Shown in pieces: positions 11,773 through 20,977 of a stretch of DNA of 64,000 nucleotides. How positions within the stretch are numbered: position 1 is the stretch's first letter; each line of letters opens with the position of its first letter. A program made the position numbers and the translations under genes. A model generated the notes under the pieces. That model was not told the DNA's origin, searched no databases, and saw only the letters and a list, made by a program, of their open reading frames with translations. This DNA comes from Haemaphysalis longicornis (lineage: Eukaryota > Arthropoda > Arachnida > Ixodida > Ixodidae): the NCBI GenBank assembly GCA_013339765.2, contig CM023449.1, positions 40,686,528 to 40,750,527 of the forward strand. Direction: 5' to 3'.

Positions 11773-12166
11773 GCGTGTTTCCAAACGCTTCGCTGCACAG
11801 AGCACCCACGTGACACGTGTGATATTACTGCGCGCGCTATTATTTTGAGAGTCTGCTAAAACGAACCCGCCGTTCTGGCTCTGTAGTCTTGACGTACAGC
11901 ACTGCGTTCTGGCGCTGAGGACTTGGGTTCGAGCCCCAGCAGGTCTATCTCTTAGTTTTTTGTCATTGCGTATTTTTTTTCTAAATTTGATATTTTTTTC
12001 TAAACTCATATCTACGCGTCATTTTTGTTAGTAATGGTGATTTGGTATGTTTTAGGTCGCTTTAGGCTTGGGGCGCAACCAATGACCACGTTGAATTACC
12101 GTTCTCCATCTCGCGAACAGACGTGTCACGTGGCTGCTCTGTGCAGCGAAGCGTTTGGAAATACGC
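11773..12166. mobile_element. 394-bp non-autonomous TIR element with a 9-bp target duplication (Mutator-like)
   Basis: Inverted ends of ~46 bp with about two mismatches lie at 11773-11820 and 12119-12166. Both begin GCGT(G/A)TTTCCAAACGCTTC and continue through GCTGCACAGAGCA and CACGTGACACGT. Exact 9-bp copies of gaccgggac flank the element (11764-11772 and 12167-12175), and removing one copy restores the host LINE. Long TIRs with a 9-bp duplication fit the Mutator/MULE superfamily; hAT (8 bp) is the alternative. The interior contains a tRNA-like box A/box B pair. Confidence 0.75.
11876..11937 (+). repeat. tRNA-like promoter pair inside the TIR element
   Basis: A box A-like tggctctgtag starts at 11876 and a strong box B, gggttcgagcccc, lies at 11925-11937. 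The flanks do not fold into an obvious acceptor stem by eye, so a tRNA-derived SINE or tRNA relic is likelier than a functional tRNA gene. Confidence 0.4.
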
Positions 12167-12192
12167 GACCGGGACAATTGGAGATTAATAGG

Positions 12193-12346
<154 letters not shown>

Positions 12347-12616
12347 ATGTTAGTGCACGTGATTCACGTCCAAATTGTGGAAGTTCTGTCCATTAGGCAG
12401 TGGTGGTGGAGTTACATCTGTGGCTTCAAGGTGCGGCAGTGGCATGCGACGATGAATGCGGCTGCGTGTCCAACAGAAAAGTGAGCTACTCCAAGTGTTG
12501 GGGCCATATCGTGGCACGGAGGTTTACAGGAGGAGTGACCAAGCTCTCCCAGGAGTAGGGGACGTTGAGGGAGAGAGTGTGGGGGGATAGGTGGTGCATA
12601 GAGTTTTTTACAAATA

Positions 12617-13263
12617 CCGTATTTACCCGATTCTAACGCGCACTTTTTTTCCGGAAAAATAGGTCGAAAAATCGCATGCGCGTTAGAATCGGATACGAAA
12701 CCGAAACTGCCGAAACAGCGGAAATTTCGTCCCACCCATCGCCATCGCCATCTGAAGATGGTGTAAAAGCTTTTAGCGACGATTTTTCGGACGCAGGACG
12801 CATAGGCGCCTAGGCTTTTCTATTGGCGTTCACGCAAATCGTCAAATCGTTCCACTTGCGCGCTTGATAACAGCAATGACAGCAGCGCCTCTCACGCGTT
12901 CAAAACGAGCGGTCGGCTGAAGCGTGCGCCTCTGGAGAAGCTCGCGGGATGGGCTTGCGAGGCGTGGGCCACGATCCCATCGACCATGGTTGAACGTTCA
13001 TTCAGAACTGTGGCATCGCGAACGCGCTTGAGGGCACCGAGGACGAGATGTTGTGGTCAGCGGAGAGCGAAGCGATGAGGAGTGATGTGAGTGAGATTAC
13101 TTCGGGAAATAAATCGCCCGTTTCTCTCGCATTCGTTTATTCGTTTTTCTTGCTCACAAAGTTCCGTGCGCGTTAGAATCGGAGGTGCAAGTTTTTTCGT
13201 TTTTTCCCAGGAAAATTGGGTGCGCGTTAGAAAAGGGGGCGCGTTAGAATCAGGTAATTACGG
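12617..13263 (+). mobile_element. Internally deleted pogo/Tigger-like DNA transposon
   Basis: The terminal inverted repeats are about 25 bp: the left end starts ccgtatttacccgattctaa and the right end closes gcgttagaatcaggtaatta then cgg. Subterminal copies of gcgcgttagaatcgg recur at ~12678 and ~13166. The interior keeps the tail of a transposase in two plus frames: EKLAGWACEAWATIPSTMVE then RSFR, and, after a one-base shift, CGIANALEGTEDEMLW at about 13010-13058. The W-AIP--MVERSFR-CGI-NAL-GTEDE pattern is that of DDE transposases of the Tigger/pogo group. The catalytic core is deleted, so the copy is non-autonomous. Confidence 0.65.
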
Positions 13264-13266
13264 AAC

Positions 13267-13620
13267 TGCACTAGAGAGGAATCTGGCGCTAGCGTCTATG
13301 CGGCTCACGTCAAGGCCGTCTGTGTCGTCATGGGCCGCCATTATAGCACGCGCTCGCCTTAGTTTCATCATTGGCTTGGATTGAAACGTTTTAGTGACCG
13401 CAAATTTAAACAAAGTGCCACAAAAACGCGAAGAATAGTGTGCAATTATGTAACTGGAAAATAAAAACAGGCTGTTTGAAGGAAAAAGGAAGTAAAGTAT
13501 TTTTGCCGGAGCGGTTGTGCCTGCTATTCCGCAGGCCAAGGTTGTAGTTACGAACAAGGTTAATATTTGGGGGGGAACTCATTAGAGACTGATTTTATTA
13601 TTTTACCATTATTGCAAATA
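13267..13620 (+). repeat. Dispersed ~350-bp repeat, copy A
   Basis: This block matches 53387-53752 in inverse orientation over its length. Shared landmarks include gagaggaatctggcgctag, gggccgccattatagc, catcattggcttgga, gcaatt atgtaactgg-type text, attccgcaggccaaggttg and aatatttgggggggaact. There is no coding capacity. It begins four bases after the pogo-like element. Confidence 0.75.
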
Positions 13621-14159
13621 ATAAGTACTGTCGGTATTGCTAGGGCCAAATAGGAAGGGATGCATCCGGTTGTGGAGGAGCAGGCTCGTTTTGTGGTGGG
13701 ACCGAAGAGGTAGCCATGGGAGGGTTGAAGATACACTCCCGGGCAGCAGTGTGTGCCGTGTGGCTACCTGTGGTCCCCAAGGTGTGAGCCGGGGTCCAGA
13801 CCATGCAGATTTGAACATTTTCGCAGCGTAACTCTTGAATAGTTCGAAGCATTGTAGTGACCGTTGAGTTTGGTGAAAAGGGATGATTTAGTTCCAGAAG
13901 TGGAACATAATGCGGTATTTCTGAGAAGGAAGATTAGAAACACTATTTTGTAGGTGTTGTAAACCTCTGAGGATGCCGAAGAGTTCAGCTTCTTCAACAA
14001 GGCCATAGATACTGGCAATTGGTCGTGATCCGCTAAGCAGAGGCACATCGGAGCATCTCCAGGCGATGGCCACTGCGTGTTCATGGACAGCTGCGTCAGT
14101 GTAGATGTCTATTTAGTCTTTTGCCTTGTCTTGGCAAATCTTTTTAGCCAGAAGTTCCC

Positions 14160-15066
14160 TGCCGTTTACCATTTACAAGTAGAGAGGGGCGTTGTCTCGT
14201 TAGGTTTGGCTGACCGAGCCGATCACGTCGAGGAAACATCTGAGCACTTCTCGCGCGCTGGGATGGCGAGGGACCGCATGGTCTCGTACAGAGACATAAT
14301 TAATCATTACAGATTGGAACGGGTTCAGTATCCTCCCCCTCACTGTACTCTCAACAAATGGCAATCTGTAGCATGGTGCCTCTTACAGACAAATACATTC
14401 CCCAATCCGGTCATGTACAGCCATTGTTACCCGGGGCTCTACACGAGCGAATGTAAGCTATGTACGGGCAGGGCAGACCTGCGCCATATTATTTGGGAAT
14501 AGTTGTATCGTGGGCGACGGCGAGCGGCCTTGGCAGCGACGGGAGCGAAGGCGCACCGCGCCGGCCCACGCACAAGCCCACAAGAAGAGTGCGACCTCGC
14601 TGTTACAACCCCAGACAAAGAATGATTTATTTCACATCCCAACGGCACCACCAGACACGCATACGCATCACGTGCGTGGAGCATTAGCGTGGAGCAAAAC
14701 GTGCGTGGAGCATTAGCATCACGTGCGTCCCACCGCAACGATATCTAGTAACAACCTAAATACAACAGAAACGCACACAGTGCGCGGGCGCTCCACAGAG
14801 GGCGCCACTACACCACAGGAATGTCCCCAGAAAAAGAATTCGTTACGTGCTTTGCTATTAATTAAGACCGAGGAGCAGTGGGAGACCGTTCTGCGCAGCT
14901 CCGATTCGGATGTACAGATCCGAGTTGTCCAAATGGCCGAAGACGCCGCCGGGGTCCAAGGACTTCTGGCCGCCGTCTGAGGGGGTGAAGAGGCTCGGCC
15001 TCCTTTGCATCAAAACCATGTTGGACAAATAAATGTTGTTTCTCTCTCTCTCTCCCAGAGGAGGAC
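14160..15066 (+). mobile_element. 5'-truncated I-like LINE inserted in the outer LINE
   Basis: The plus frame to 14500 reads MVSYRDIINHYRLERVQYPP, WCLLQTNTFPNPVMYSHCYP, ECKLCTGRADLRHIIWE: the CxxC---H zinc-binding tail of tick I-like LINEs. It resumes after an LTR insertion as CPQKKNSLRAL, TEEQWETVLRSSDSDVQIRV and EDAAGVQGLLAAV, ending with TGA at about 14978-14980. The 3' UTR contains AATAAA and a (TC)n tail (15040-15057). The flanking hexamer gttccc (14154-14159 and 15067-15072) is the likely target duplication. The element starts near VERGVVSLGLADRA, so reverse transcriptase and most of RNase H are missing. Confidence 0.75.
14501..14817 (-). mobile_element. 317-bp insertion, probable solo LTR
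   Basis: The insertion interrupts the codons for IIWE-CP of the inner LINE and is bordered by exact 5-bp repeats ggaat (14496-14500 and 14818-14822). Read on the minus strand it begins TGTGGTGTAGTGGCGCC, contains an AATAAA (plus-strand tttatt near 14627) and ends GATACAACT. The size, 5-bp duplication, TG start and internal polyadenylation signal fit a solo LTR. The non-CA end is atypical, so another short insertion type is possible. An internal duplication gtgcgtggagcattagc occurs near 14680-14715. Confidence 0.6.
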
Positions 15067-15481
15067 GTTCCCATGGAGGAATGCCTCCGGAGAAGGGCTC
15101 TCGTTCGAAGACGCTATTTAGCCCGTGCCGTTTTGCAACTGCTCTCCCTTGCGGAGAGCATTCTAGATGTTTCTGAAAACGTGAGACCATTTCGTCATAT
15201 AATGTTTGAAGCGGAGGAAGAGGTACGGCCTGTTCAAGAAGGTCAATCCGAGTGTGGCGTGGGAGACCTGTAATAGTACGGATCAGGGATCGGTTGAGGA
15301 TTTTTAAGTCTTGCAGATGTTGAGGGCTGAGGTCGGAAAAAATTTCCCCGCATTTCCCCGAGGGGAAGAATGTGAAAGTGCGAATGCAGGAGTTGAATTT
15401 GCGTGGTTCGGTAATGTTCGCGAAAGAGAGATCACACACACACACACACAACTACAAAGAAAGAAAGATGCATGTATTCAC

Positions 15482-16255
15482 AGACACCTATTTGTGTTGT
15501 GTACTTGATTGCTAGAGCGGATCTCAGCTTTGAAATGTCGTGTCAGTACTCCTTTAAGCGGGTGCATTAGCCCTTCTCACGCCCGATTCCTGGCCAATCC
15601 CCCACGTGGGTATGTGCCATGCACAGACACCTATTTGTGTTGTCGTTGTACTTGATTGCTAGAGCGGATCTCAGCTTTGAAATTTCGTGTCAGTACTCCT
15701 TTAAGCGGGTGCATTAGCCCTTCTCACGCCCGATTCTTGGCCAATCGCCCTAAGTGGGTATGTGCTAAAGAAATTAGGAACTCTTCTTGGCCAATCGCCC
15801 TAAGTGGGTATGTGGTGCGGACGGACGGACGGCGGTGGACGCGTGGTTCAGATTACTTGGCCAATCGCCCTAAGTGGGTATGTGCCATGCACAGACACCT
15901 ATTTGTGTTGTCGTTGTACTTGATTGCTAGAGCGGATCTCAGCTTTGAAATTTCGTGTCAGTACTCCTTTAAGCGGGTGCATTAGCCCTTCTCACGCCCG
16001 ATTCTTGGCCAATCGCCCTAAGTGGGTATGTGCTAAAGAAATTAGGAACTCTTCTTGGCCAATCGCCCTAAGTGGGTATGTGGTGCGGACGGACGGACGG
16101 CGGTGGACGCGTGGTTCAGATTACTTGGCCAATCGCCCTAAGTGGGTATGTGCTCAAGAAAATAGGAACTCTTACTGGCCAATCGCCCTAAGTGGGTATG
16201 TGGTGCGGACGGACGGACGGCGGTGGACGCGTGATTCAGGGTCGCTTAAGAAGTG
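15482..16255 (+). repeat. Composite tandem repeat: 268-bp unit with a ~50-bp internal repeat
   Basis: The segment from tgattgctagagcggatctc recurs at ~15505, 15653 and 15921; the last two are 268 bp apart. Inside each unit the module ttggccaatcgccctaagtg plus ggtatgtg repeats every ~50-60 bp (about 15737, 15788, 15857, 16005, 16052, 16124, 16174), alternating with gctaaagaaattaggaactc and ggtgcggacggacggacggc spacers. A tctcagctttgaaatttcg / gtgtcagtactcctttaag block resembles the repeat at 57027-57330 inverted. Open frames across the array are a by-product of its regular length. Confidence 0.85.
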
Positions 16256-17392
16256 CATTCGCACTTAATACGGAACCCATAAGTAATGCGGCCATGAGCT
16301 ACTGCTCTTGCTAGCACTTGGCATGAGGCTTGTTGAGCACCGCCGTATTTGTTGGATATTCGAGTGACGAGGTGCATTAAATCAAAGCGCAAATATCTCG
16401 TTCTGCAAGCTTATAAGCCCCGTATAACTTACGTTTCCTTTTGCCGGCCTCAGGAAATCGCACAGATGTCCAGTATGCAATGTATGAGTGTACTCAAATT
16501 CAGTTCATTTTGCATTGCTTACACAGCAAAACATTCATGGTCCCTTGGCGTTTTTACCAACGGAGATTAAACCGTTGGGGGGTAGAGGTACACAGCTTTG
16601 CTGTAAAGGTCTCTTGTCTTAGACGCACGCAGCTCTCTAGCGCGAGGCGTAAGCGAGTGAACCGGTGTTTAGTACCGCGACTACAAGAGACGAACGACGA
16701 TTACGATGGCAACGACGACGACAGGTGACGCCAACAGCTGCAGCCCTTAGGGGGATTCGCCCCGAAACGGAGCCCCTGGTTGAAGTATTCTAAACGCAAA
16801 ACGTCACCGTTCTACGAGCGAACCCGGGTCGGCTACTAGCGATTCAAGTGAAAGGCGGTACTATGACGGGAGCGTTTCCTTGAAACGTTCTCATTTTATT
16901 GCCGGTTGCGGGGAACATAATAAATTCCGCTGTACCCGTACAATTACAAACAATAGAATAAATTGCATTTAATTCATTAAAAAAATGTCTGGTTGTTGTT
17001 ACGAGCATTGCGAAAGTGAGCGGCAAATTCCACGCACGTGAACCCGCGCACGATATTCACTCACTCATATCTATTGGCTAAAACGCTTGTTGACTCGTTT
17101 ACAAGGCCGACATCGTGACACGACGCGTGTTGCGTTCTGCGACCGTTTGTCGTCGTCAATTCTGGCACCATGTGGGCTTTAGCGAAACAGCTGCTCCTAA
17201 CTAACAACGGCGAGGCCACATGATCGTCGCAAAGGAAGAGAAATGGCAAGCTGGGATGAAGAAAATGTCGGGAACAAGAACCTCTTGCTTAAGTGTCCTT
17301 TTAGCGTAGCACGTAAAAGGGATGGGGGGCGGCAACAAAACGACGTAAACCGTCTAACCTAACTTAGTTCATGGTAGAGCAATCCCGGGCAC
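16256..17392. other. Non-coding flank; candidate 3' UTR of the minus-strand ADAM gene
   Basis: No coding region was recognised. On the minus strand an AATAAA (plus tttatt at 16895-16900) lies about 490 bases past the ADAM stop and may end its transcript. No A-tract marking a retroposition event was found. Confidence 0.35.
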
Positions 17393-19711
17393 CTAGAGCG
17401 GGCGTCGGACGCTTTCCCTGAAGGTCTTGGCTCGCGGCAGTCTGGGGTTGTTGGTGGGCGTCATGACGGCGCAGATGCGAATGAACACGATCACTGCGAG
17501 CAGAAACACCACAAAAATGGCCACAAGCGCCCACATGTTGTTACTGACCCAATCGCGCAGCTTCTTGGGCACAAGCAGCTTCTGCAGCCTGTCAAGCGGA
17601 CCACCCTCGTCGACGGTTCGGCATCGATGGAACACGTCGCAGTAGCCGCGGTTGTCGTTGCACGCGGCACCGCGTTCTCGTTTCTTGCCGCAGAGCGGCT
17701 GCAATGCTTGGACATTGCAGGTGTCCAAGCACGGTCCTTCTGATCCCGGCTGCTTGCAGGCCACGAGGCACATCTCGGCTGGGCTCCCGCTGACGCGCTG
17801 GCAGTCCTCGAACTGGTACTTCAGGCAGATCGAGCCCTGGCAGCTGCCGTTGACGCACACCTGCGTGCCGTTGTTGCACTCGGTCACGAGGTTAGGCTTG
17901 TGCAGGGCCTGAGGACACTGGTCGTCCACGCCATTGCACAGGGACTGCTCGTTGCACTCGTTCGCGACGGCGCACACGAACTGAGTGTTCCGAAAGCCGC
18001 ACGCGTCCGAGCAGCAGCTGCCGGCAGACGGGCTGCAGTTGGCGGTGGGGGTGAGCGTGCAGCCGGCCTTGCCTGCCTGGTTCTTGGCCGGGTTGCAGCA
18101 CTTGTCTGTGCACTGGACCTCCTGGTAACCGCAGTCGCACTCCTCTCCCGCCTCGCGCACGTTGTTGCCGCAGAAGGGCTGCTGGTTTGCGAGAAAGCAG
18201 TTCTCCCTGTCGCGACGCCCATCGAAGAGGGCCTGCAGGAGCAGGCTTATGTTCTTCACGCTGCAGCTCGAGAAGAGCCGGTTGTTCGGCTGCAGGCCCG
18301 TCGTTGCCCTCGGGTACATGATATAGTTGCCTCTGGCGCCACCCGGGGCGCACTCGCGCGACTCGTCGTGCGGGGAGCCGAAGCTGTGGCCGAACTCGTG
18401 CGCCAGGGTGACCTCGCTCACGGCCAGCGAGACTTGCCCACCGTGCAGGAGGAAAGTGACCACTCCGCTGTTGAGCGCCAGTTTCTTGAGGCCCTCTCGT
18501 GTGTTCACATTCTTGAACTTCTCGCAAATTCCTCCTATATTGTCCGGGCTCGCGAGGTAGGCCAGGCCTAGCGTGCCGTCGCCCAGGTCCCGATTGGTCC
18601 ACACGTACGAGAGGCAAAAATCGTTGCGGCTGTCGTAAGAGTAGAACTTTAGCATGAGGTTCGCGTCTAGGTCGGTGCGGCAGAACGGATTGCTACTACT
18701 CATATGGGGGGAGTCACAGGAGGTAGAGTCGTTGATCCTGAGATCCTGGAGCACGAATTGAATGCCAACAATGCCATTGAAGTCGACCTTTGAGTACATT
18801 TCATTGACCGAAGTGATGTGGGTGTTCACCAGCGAAGCGATGCGCGCGCGGGCCGTGGGGTCGTCAACACCTTTGGCGTAGAACTTGTACAGAATGTGAT
18901 CCACAGAAATCTGCAGGTGGCACAGCCGTCGGTTAGAGCCTTGGCGAGCTCCTATCTGGCCTTTAAACGTTCGGTGTCGAGTTAGAGGCTCTTGCGTCCC
19001 TACTTCCGGGTACTCCGCGATGTCGGGCGATCGTCTGATACGGCGGCCTCGGTGTTGGGGAGAGGGCCAGGGGTGGCTTCCCTGATGAGCGCGCAGGTCG
19101 ACCTCCTCGTCGGCTAGGTGCTTCTGCAGGCGATCCAGTCCACAGCCACCGTGGGTTCCCTGCAGCACGGGCGGCAGACGAACGTCCTCGGATGCGTAGA
19201 AGACCGAGTGCCCCGACTGTGGCGACAGTGTCGGGTACCTCCAGGCCGGCTCCACGTAGAAGACACGCCCGTCACCCGTGCTGATCCGCCCTTCGAAGAC
19301 GCCGCCCAGAATGGAACCGAACGCGTGGCTGCCCGCGTCGCCGTACACGTAACCGGAGACCGCGTGTGAAAGGTCGACCTCAACCGGCCCCAAAGAAGTT
19401 CTCGCGACGAAGTTGTTGGAAAAAGCCGATAGGTCTAGGCTTAGCACCAGGTGGAAGTGTCGGCCTCGGGCATTGAAGCGGATGTGCCTGGTACCCGACG
19501 TGTCGGCAGTGGCGCGCCTGATTCTTTTAACGCTGGAGTTGCTGCTCCCTACTCGTACCGGGTACGACAGCAGCTCGTAGTTGCGGATGAACGGGCCAAG
19601 TTCCGCTGCGTCACTTCTTGCAGGGAGATGCAGCAAAACTAGGAACACCTTCGCGAAGAGGCCTTTTTTGCGATGCCCCGACGGAGCGGTGGTCTCGTTC
19701 CTGGCCGTCAT
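17393..19711 (-). CDS. ADAM10-type disintegrin and metalloprotease, complete and intronless
   Basis: An uninterrupted 772-codon frame runs from ATG (minus, 19711; context CAGCCATGACG) to TAG. Domains: a basic N-terminus with hydrophobic stretch AKVFLVLLHLPA (~20-31, signal peptide or anchor); a prodomain with cysteine switch GGCGLD (Cys190); a furin site RIRR (ending Arg227); and a reprolysin catalytic domain with zinc motif HEFGHSFGSPHD (438-449) and Met-turn NYIMYPRAT. A disintegrin/Cys-rich region starts at FCGNNVREAGEECDCGY (~512). Then come a membrane-proximal NDNRGYCDVFHRCR, one transmembrane helix (WALVAIFVVFLLAVIVFI, ~724-742) and a short tail ICAVMTPTNNPRLPRAKT. Domain order and the CDVF-RCR / TP--NP-LP motifs point to ADAM10/Kuzbanian, a cell-surface sheddase (Notch and other ectodomains). 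All catalytic residues are present. Absence of introns suggests a retroposed paralogue, and the GC-rich open frame suggests selection. Expression is unknown. Confidence 0.9.
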   Translation of the reverse strand: MTARNETTAPSGHRKKGLFAKVFLVLLHLPARSDAAELGPFIRNYELLSYPVRVGSSNSSVKRIRRATADTSGTRHIRFNARGRHFHLVLSLDLSAFSNNFVARTSLGPVEVDLSHAVSGYVYGDAGSHAFGSILGGVFEGRISTGDGRVFYVEPAWRYPTLSPQSGHSVFYASEDVRLPPVLQGTHGGCGLDRLQKHLADEEVDLRAHQGSHPWPSPQHRGRRIRRSPDIAEYPEVGTQEPLTRHRTFKGQIGARQGSNRRLCHLQISVDHILYKFYAKGVDDPTARARIASLVNTHITSVNEMYSKVDFNGIVGIQFVLQDLRINDSTSCDSPHMSSSNPFCRTDLDANLMLKFYSYDSRNDFCLSYVWTNRDLGDGTLGLAYLASPDNIGGICEKFKNVNTREGLKKLALNSGVVTFLLHGGQVSLAVSEVTLAHEFGHSFGSPHDESRECAPGGARGNYIMYPRATTGLQPNNRLFSSCSVKNISLLLQALFDGRRDRENCFLANQQPFCGNNVREAGEECDCGYQEVQCTDKCCNPAKNQAGKAGCTLTPTANCSPSAGSCCSDACGFRNTQFVCAVANECNEQSLCNGVDDQCPQALHKPNLVTECNNGTQVCVNGSCQGSICLKYQFEDCQRVSGSPAEMCLVACKQPGSEGPCLDTCNVQALQPLCGKKRERGAACNDNRGYCDVFHRCRTVDEGGPLDRLQKLLVPKKLRDWVSNNMWALVAIFVVFLLAVIVFIRICAVMTPTNNPRLPRAKTFRESVRRPL

Positions 19712-20545
19712 GGCTGTGGCCGCCTTGAAAAGCGTCGGTCGGAGCGGTGGGCTACGATGACGCGACAGAATGCAATGGCCGGGGCGCGGGGAGCTTCGTT
19801 CGTCTCTTTCTTCTTCGAATGAATACCCGGTGTGAAAGATGACGGCTTCGATGAAGCTGATGATGATTTTTTCGCATGTGCTTAATCAGCAAATGAGCCA
19901 CGAAGCGGTGATCTTTTTGGTTCATGAAAAGTAATGAAGTGTCGTTTTATTCACCGGAGAAAATAAAAGAGATGACAAACATGAAATCGACTCTTCGCTA
20001 CTGTGTGCTGCCTCGTATTGACTTATTGAATATTTCTTATTAAATATTTCAAGTTGTAATGTGAGTATTAGGGAAACCCGCGATCCTGACTCGGAACGCC
20101 GTTAACAGATGAGGCTCGTGAGGTGCTCCAAGACGGCACCTGCCTTGGCGGCAATCGCTGCGACACCATTTTCCACAAGGAGCCGGGAAAGGAAGAAAAT
20201 ACTCGCAAACCCAACCAGTTCCCTCGGCCTCCCGCGCGCCTTCCACTTCCGGCGGACCAGCGTTGCCGTGCGCGCTCTGGCTGCGCTGCTAACATCGCTC
20301 GGCCAGGCCTCTCATAGAGTTTCATACAATAACAACTAGTGAGGAATCTGGCGCTGCGATCGTACGCCTCAATGGGCATGATTAGAGTGTACTAGATAGC
20401 GTGATGGGTTGATGGCTTGTGGAAGTTATTATGGATTGCAGGCAGTTTCGTTTTCGTTTTGGATTTACATGAAAGCATTTGCCTACGCGGGGTGTTGGAA
20501 GAAGCTATCAAAAAATTAGCCCCATCTTCCCGAAGGGAACGCTGA
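19712..20545. other. Upstream region of the ADAM gene; non-coding
   Basis: No clear TATA box or conserved promoter element was recognised for the minus-strand ADAM gene. At 20303-20338 a segment ggcctctcatagagtttcat plus acaataacaac is repeated in inverse orientation at 21742-21774, so a dispersed repeat lies here. Confidence 0.35.
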
Positions 20546-20977
20546 GTAGATGCGGAGCATCTCGGGGTTCCGTTGTGTTTCCGTCGCGTTCGTAGTCGAA
20601 TTTGGGGGACCCACTAACTGACGGGACTGTTGCTTCCATCACACTTCATCGGAAGAACGGAGTGAAGTGGAGTCAACCGCAGCAAGCGCTGAACTGAACG
20701 CGCGCAGTGCGCTAGCCGATTTGCATTCAAGGTTGAAGGAGAGGAGACGAGAGGAGGAGAGATGCGCAAGTGCGCAAGCGCCGAGCATGCGCCGCAAAAG
20801 CAGAAGCGAGAATGCCGGAGAAGCGAAAGCGAAGTGCACGCAGCTGGTACGAGAGAAGAAGTGGCGGGAGTATCGCGCAGCTGTGGGAGAGAGGGAAGGA
20901 GGAGAGTTGCGCATGCGCAGTGTGAGTGCGGACGCCAAAGCGGGACATGCCCAGACTATAAGATGCTCCGCATCTAA
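20546..20977. mobile_element. ~430-bp non-autonomous element with palindromic ends
   Basis: It starts agatgcggagcatctcgggg and ends with the inverse aagatgctccgcatct (to 20977). The 3' ~110 bp (agttgcgcatgcgcagtgtg, agtgcggacgcc, cgggacatgcc, then the terminal agatgc-cgcatct) occurs again at 49489-49598. There is no transposase; the interior is purine-rich. Confidence 0.6.

Larger units (their letters stand above)
13640..15400 (-). pseudogene. I-like LINE (outer member of a nest), split by a second LINE
   Basis: The minus-strand segment 15400-15073 encodes the region after reverse transcriptase: FSDLSPQHLQDLKILNRSLI, RTITGLPRHTRIDLLEQ, EMVSRFQKHLECSPQGRAV. The frame stops being LINE-like at 15072. 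It resumes at 14159 as ELLAKKICQDKAKD, one stop, then the RNase H domain: IDIYTDAAVHEHAVAIAW (first catalytic Asp), VEEAELFGILRGLQHL (Glu) and, in another frame, MVWTPAHTLGTTGSHTAHTA plus AREC. Excising 14160-15066 with one GTTCCC copy joins PPW to ELLAKK in frame, so the pieces are one element. It is truncated and carries frameshifts. Confidence 0.75.

Noticed and set aside
15482..16255. CRISPR-like regularly spaced repeats
   Set aside because: The spacers are themselves repeated, units are long and nested, and the genome is animal.
15656..16268. Open frames repeating LANRPKWVCA across the tandem array
   Set aside because: The frame persists only because of the repeat period. Codons are not under visible selection and there is no start or splice context.
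17884..18617. Long open frames opposite and overlapping the ADAM gene (for example plus 17900-18571)
   Set aside because: They are shadows of a GC-rich coding sequence: Arg/Ala/Pro-rich, without domains, and the ADAM frame explains the whole interval.
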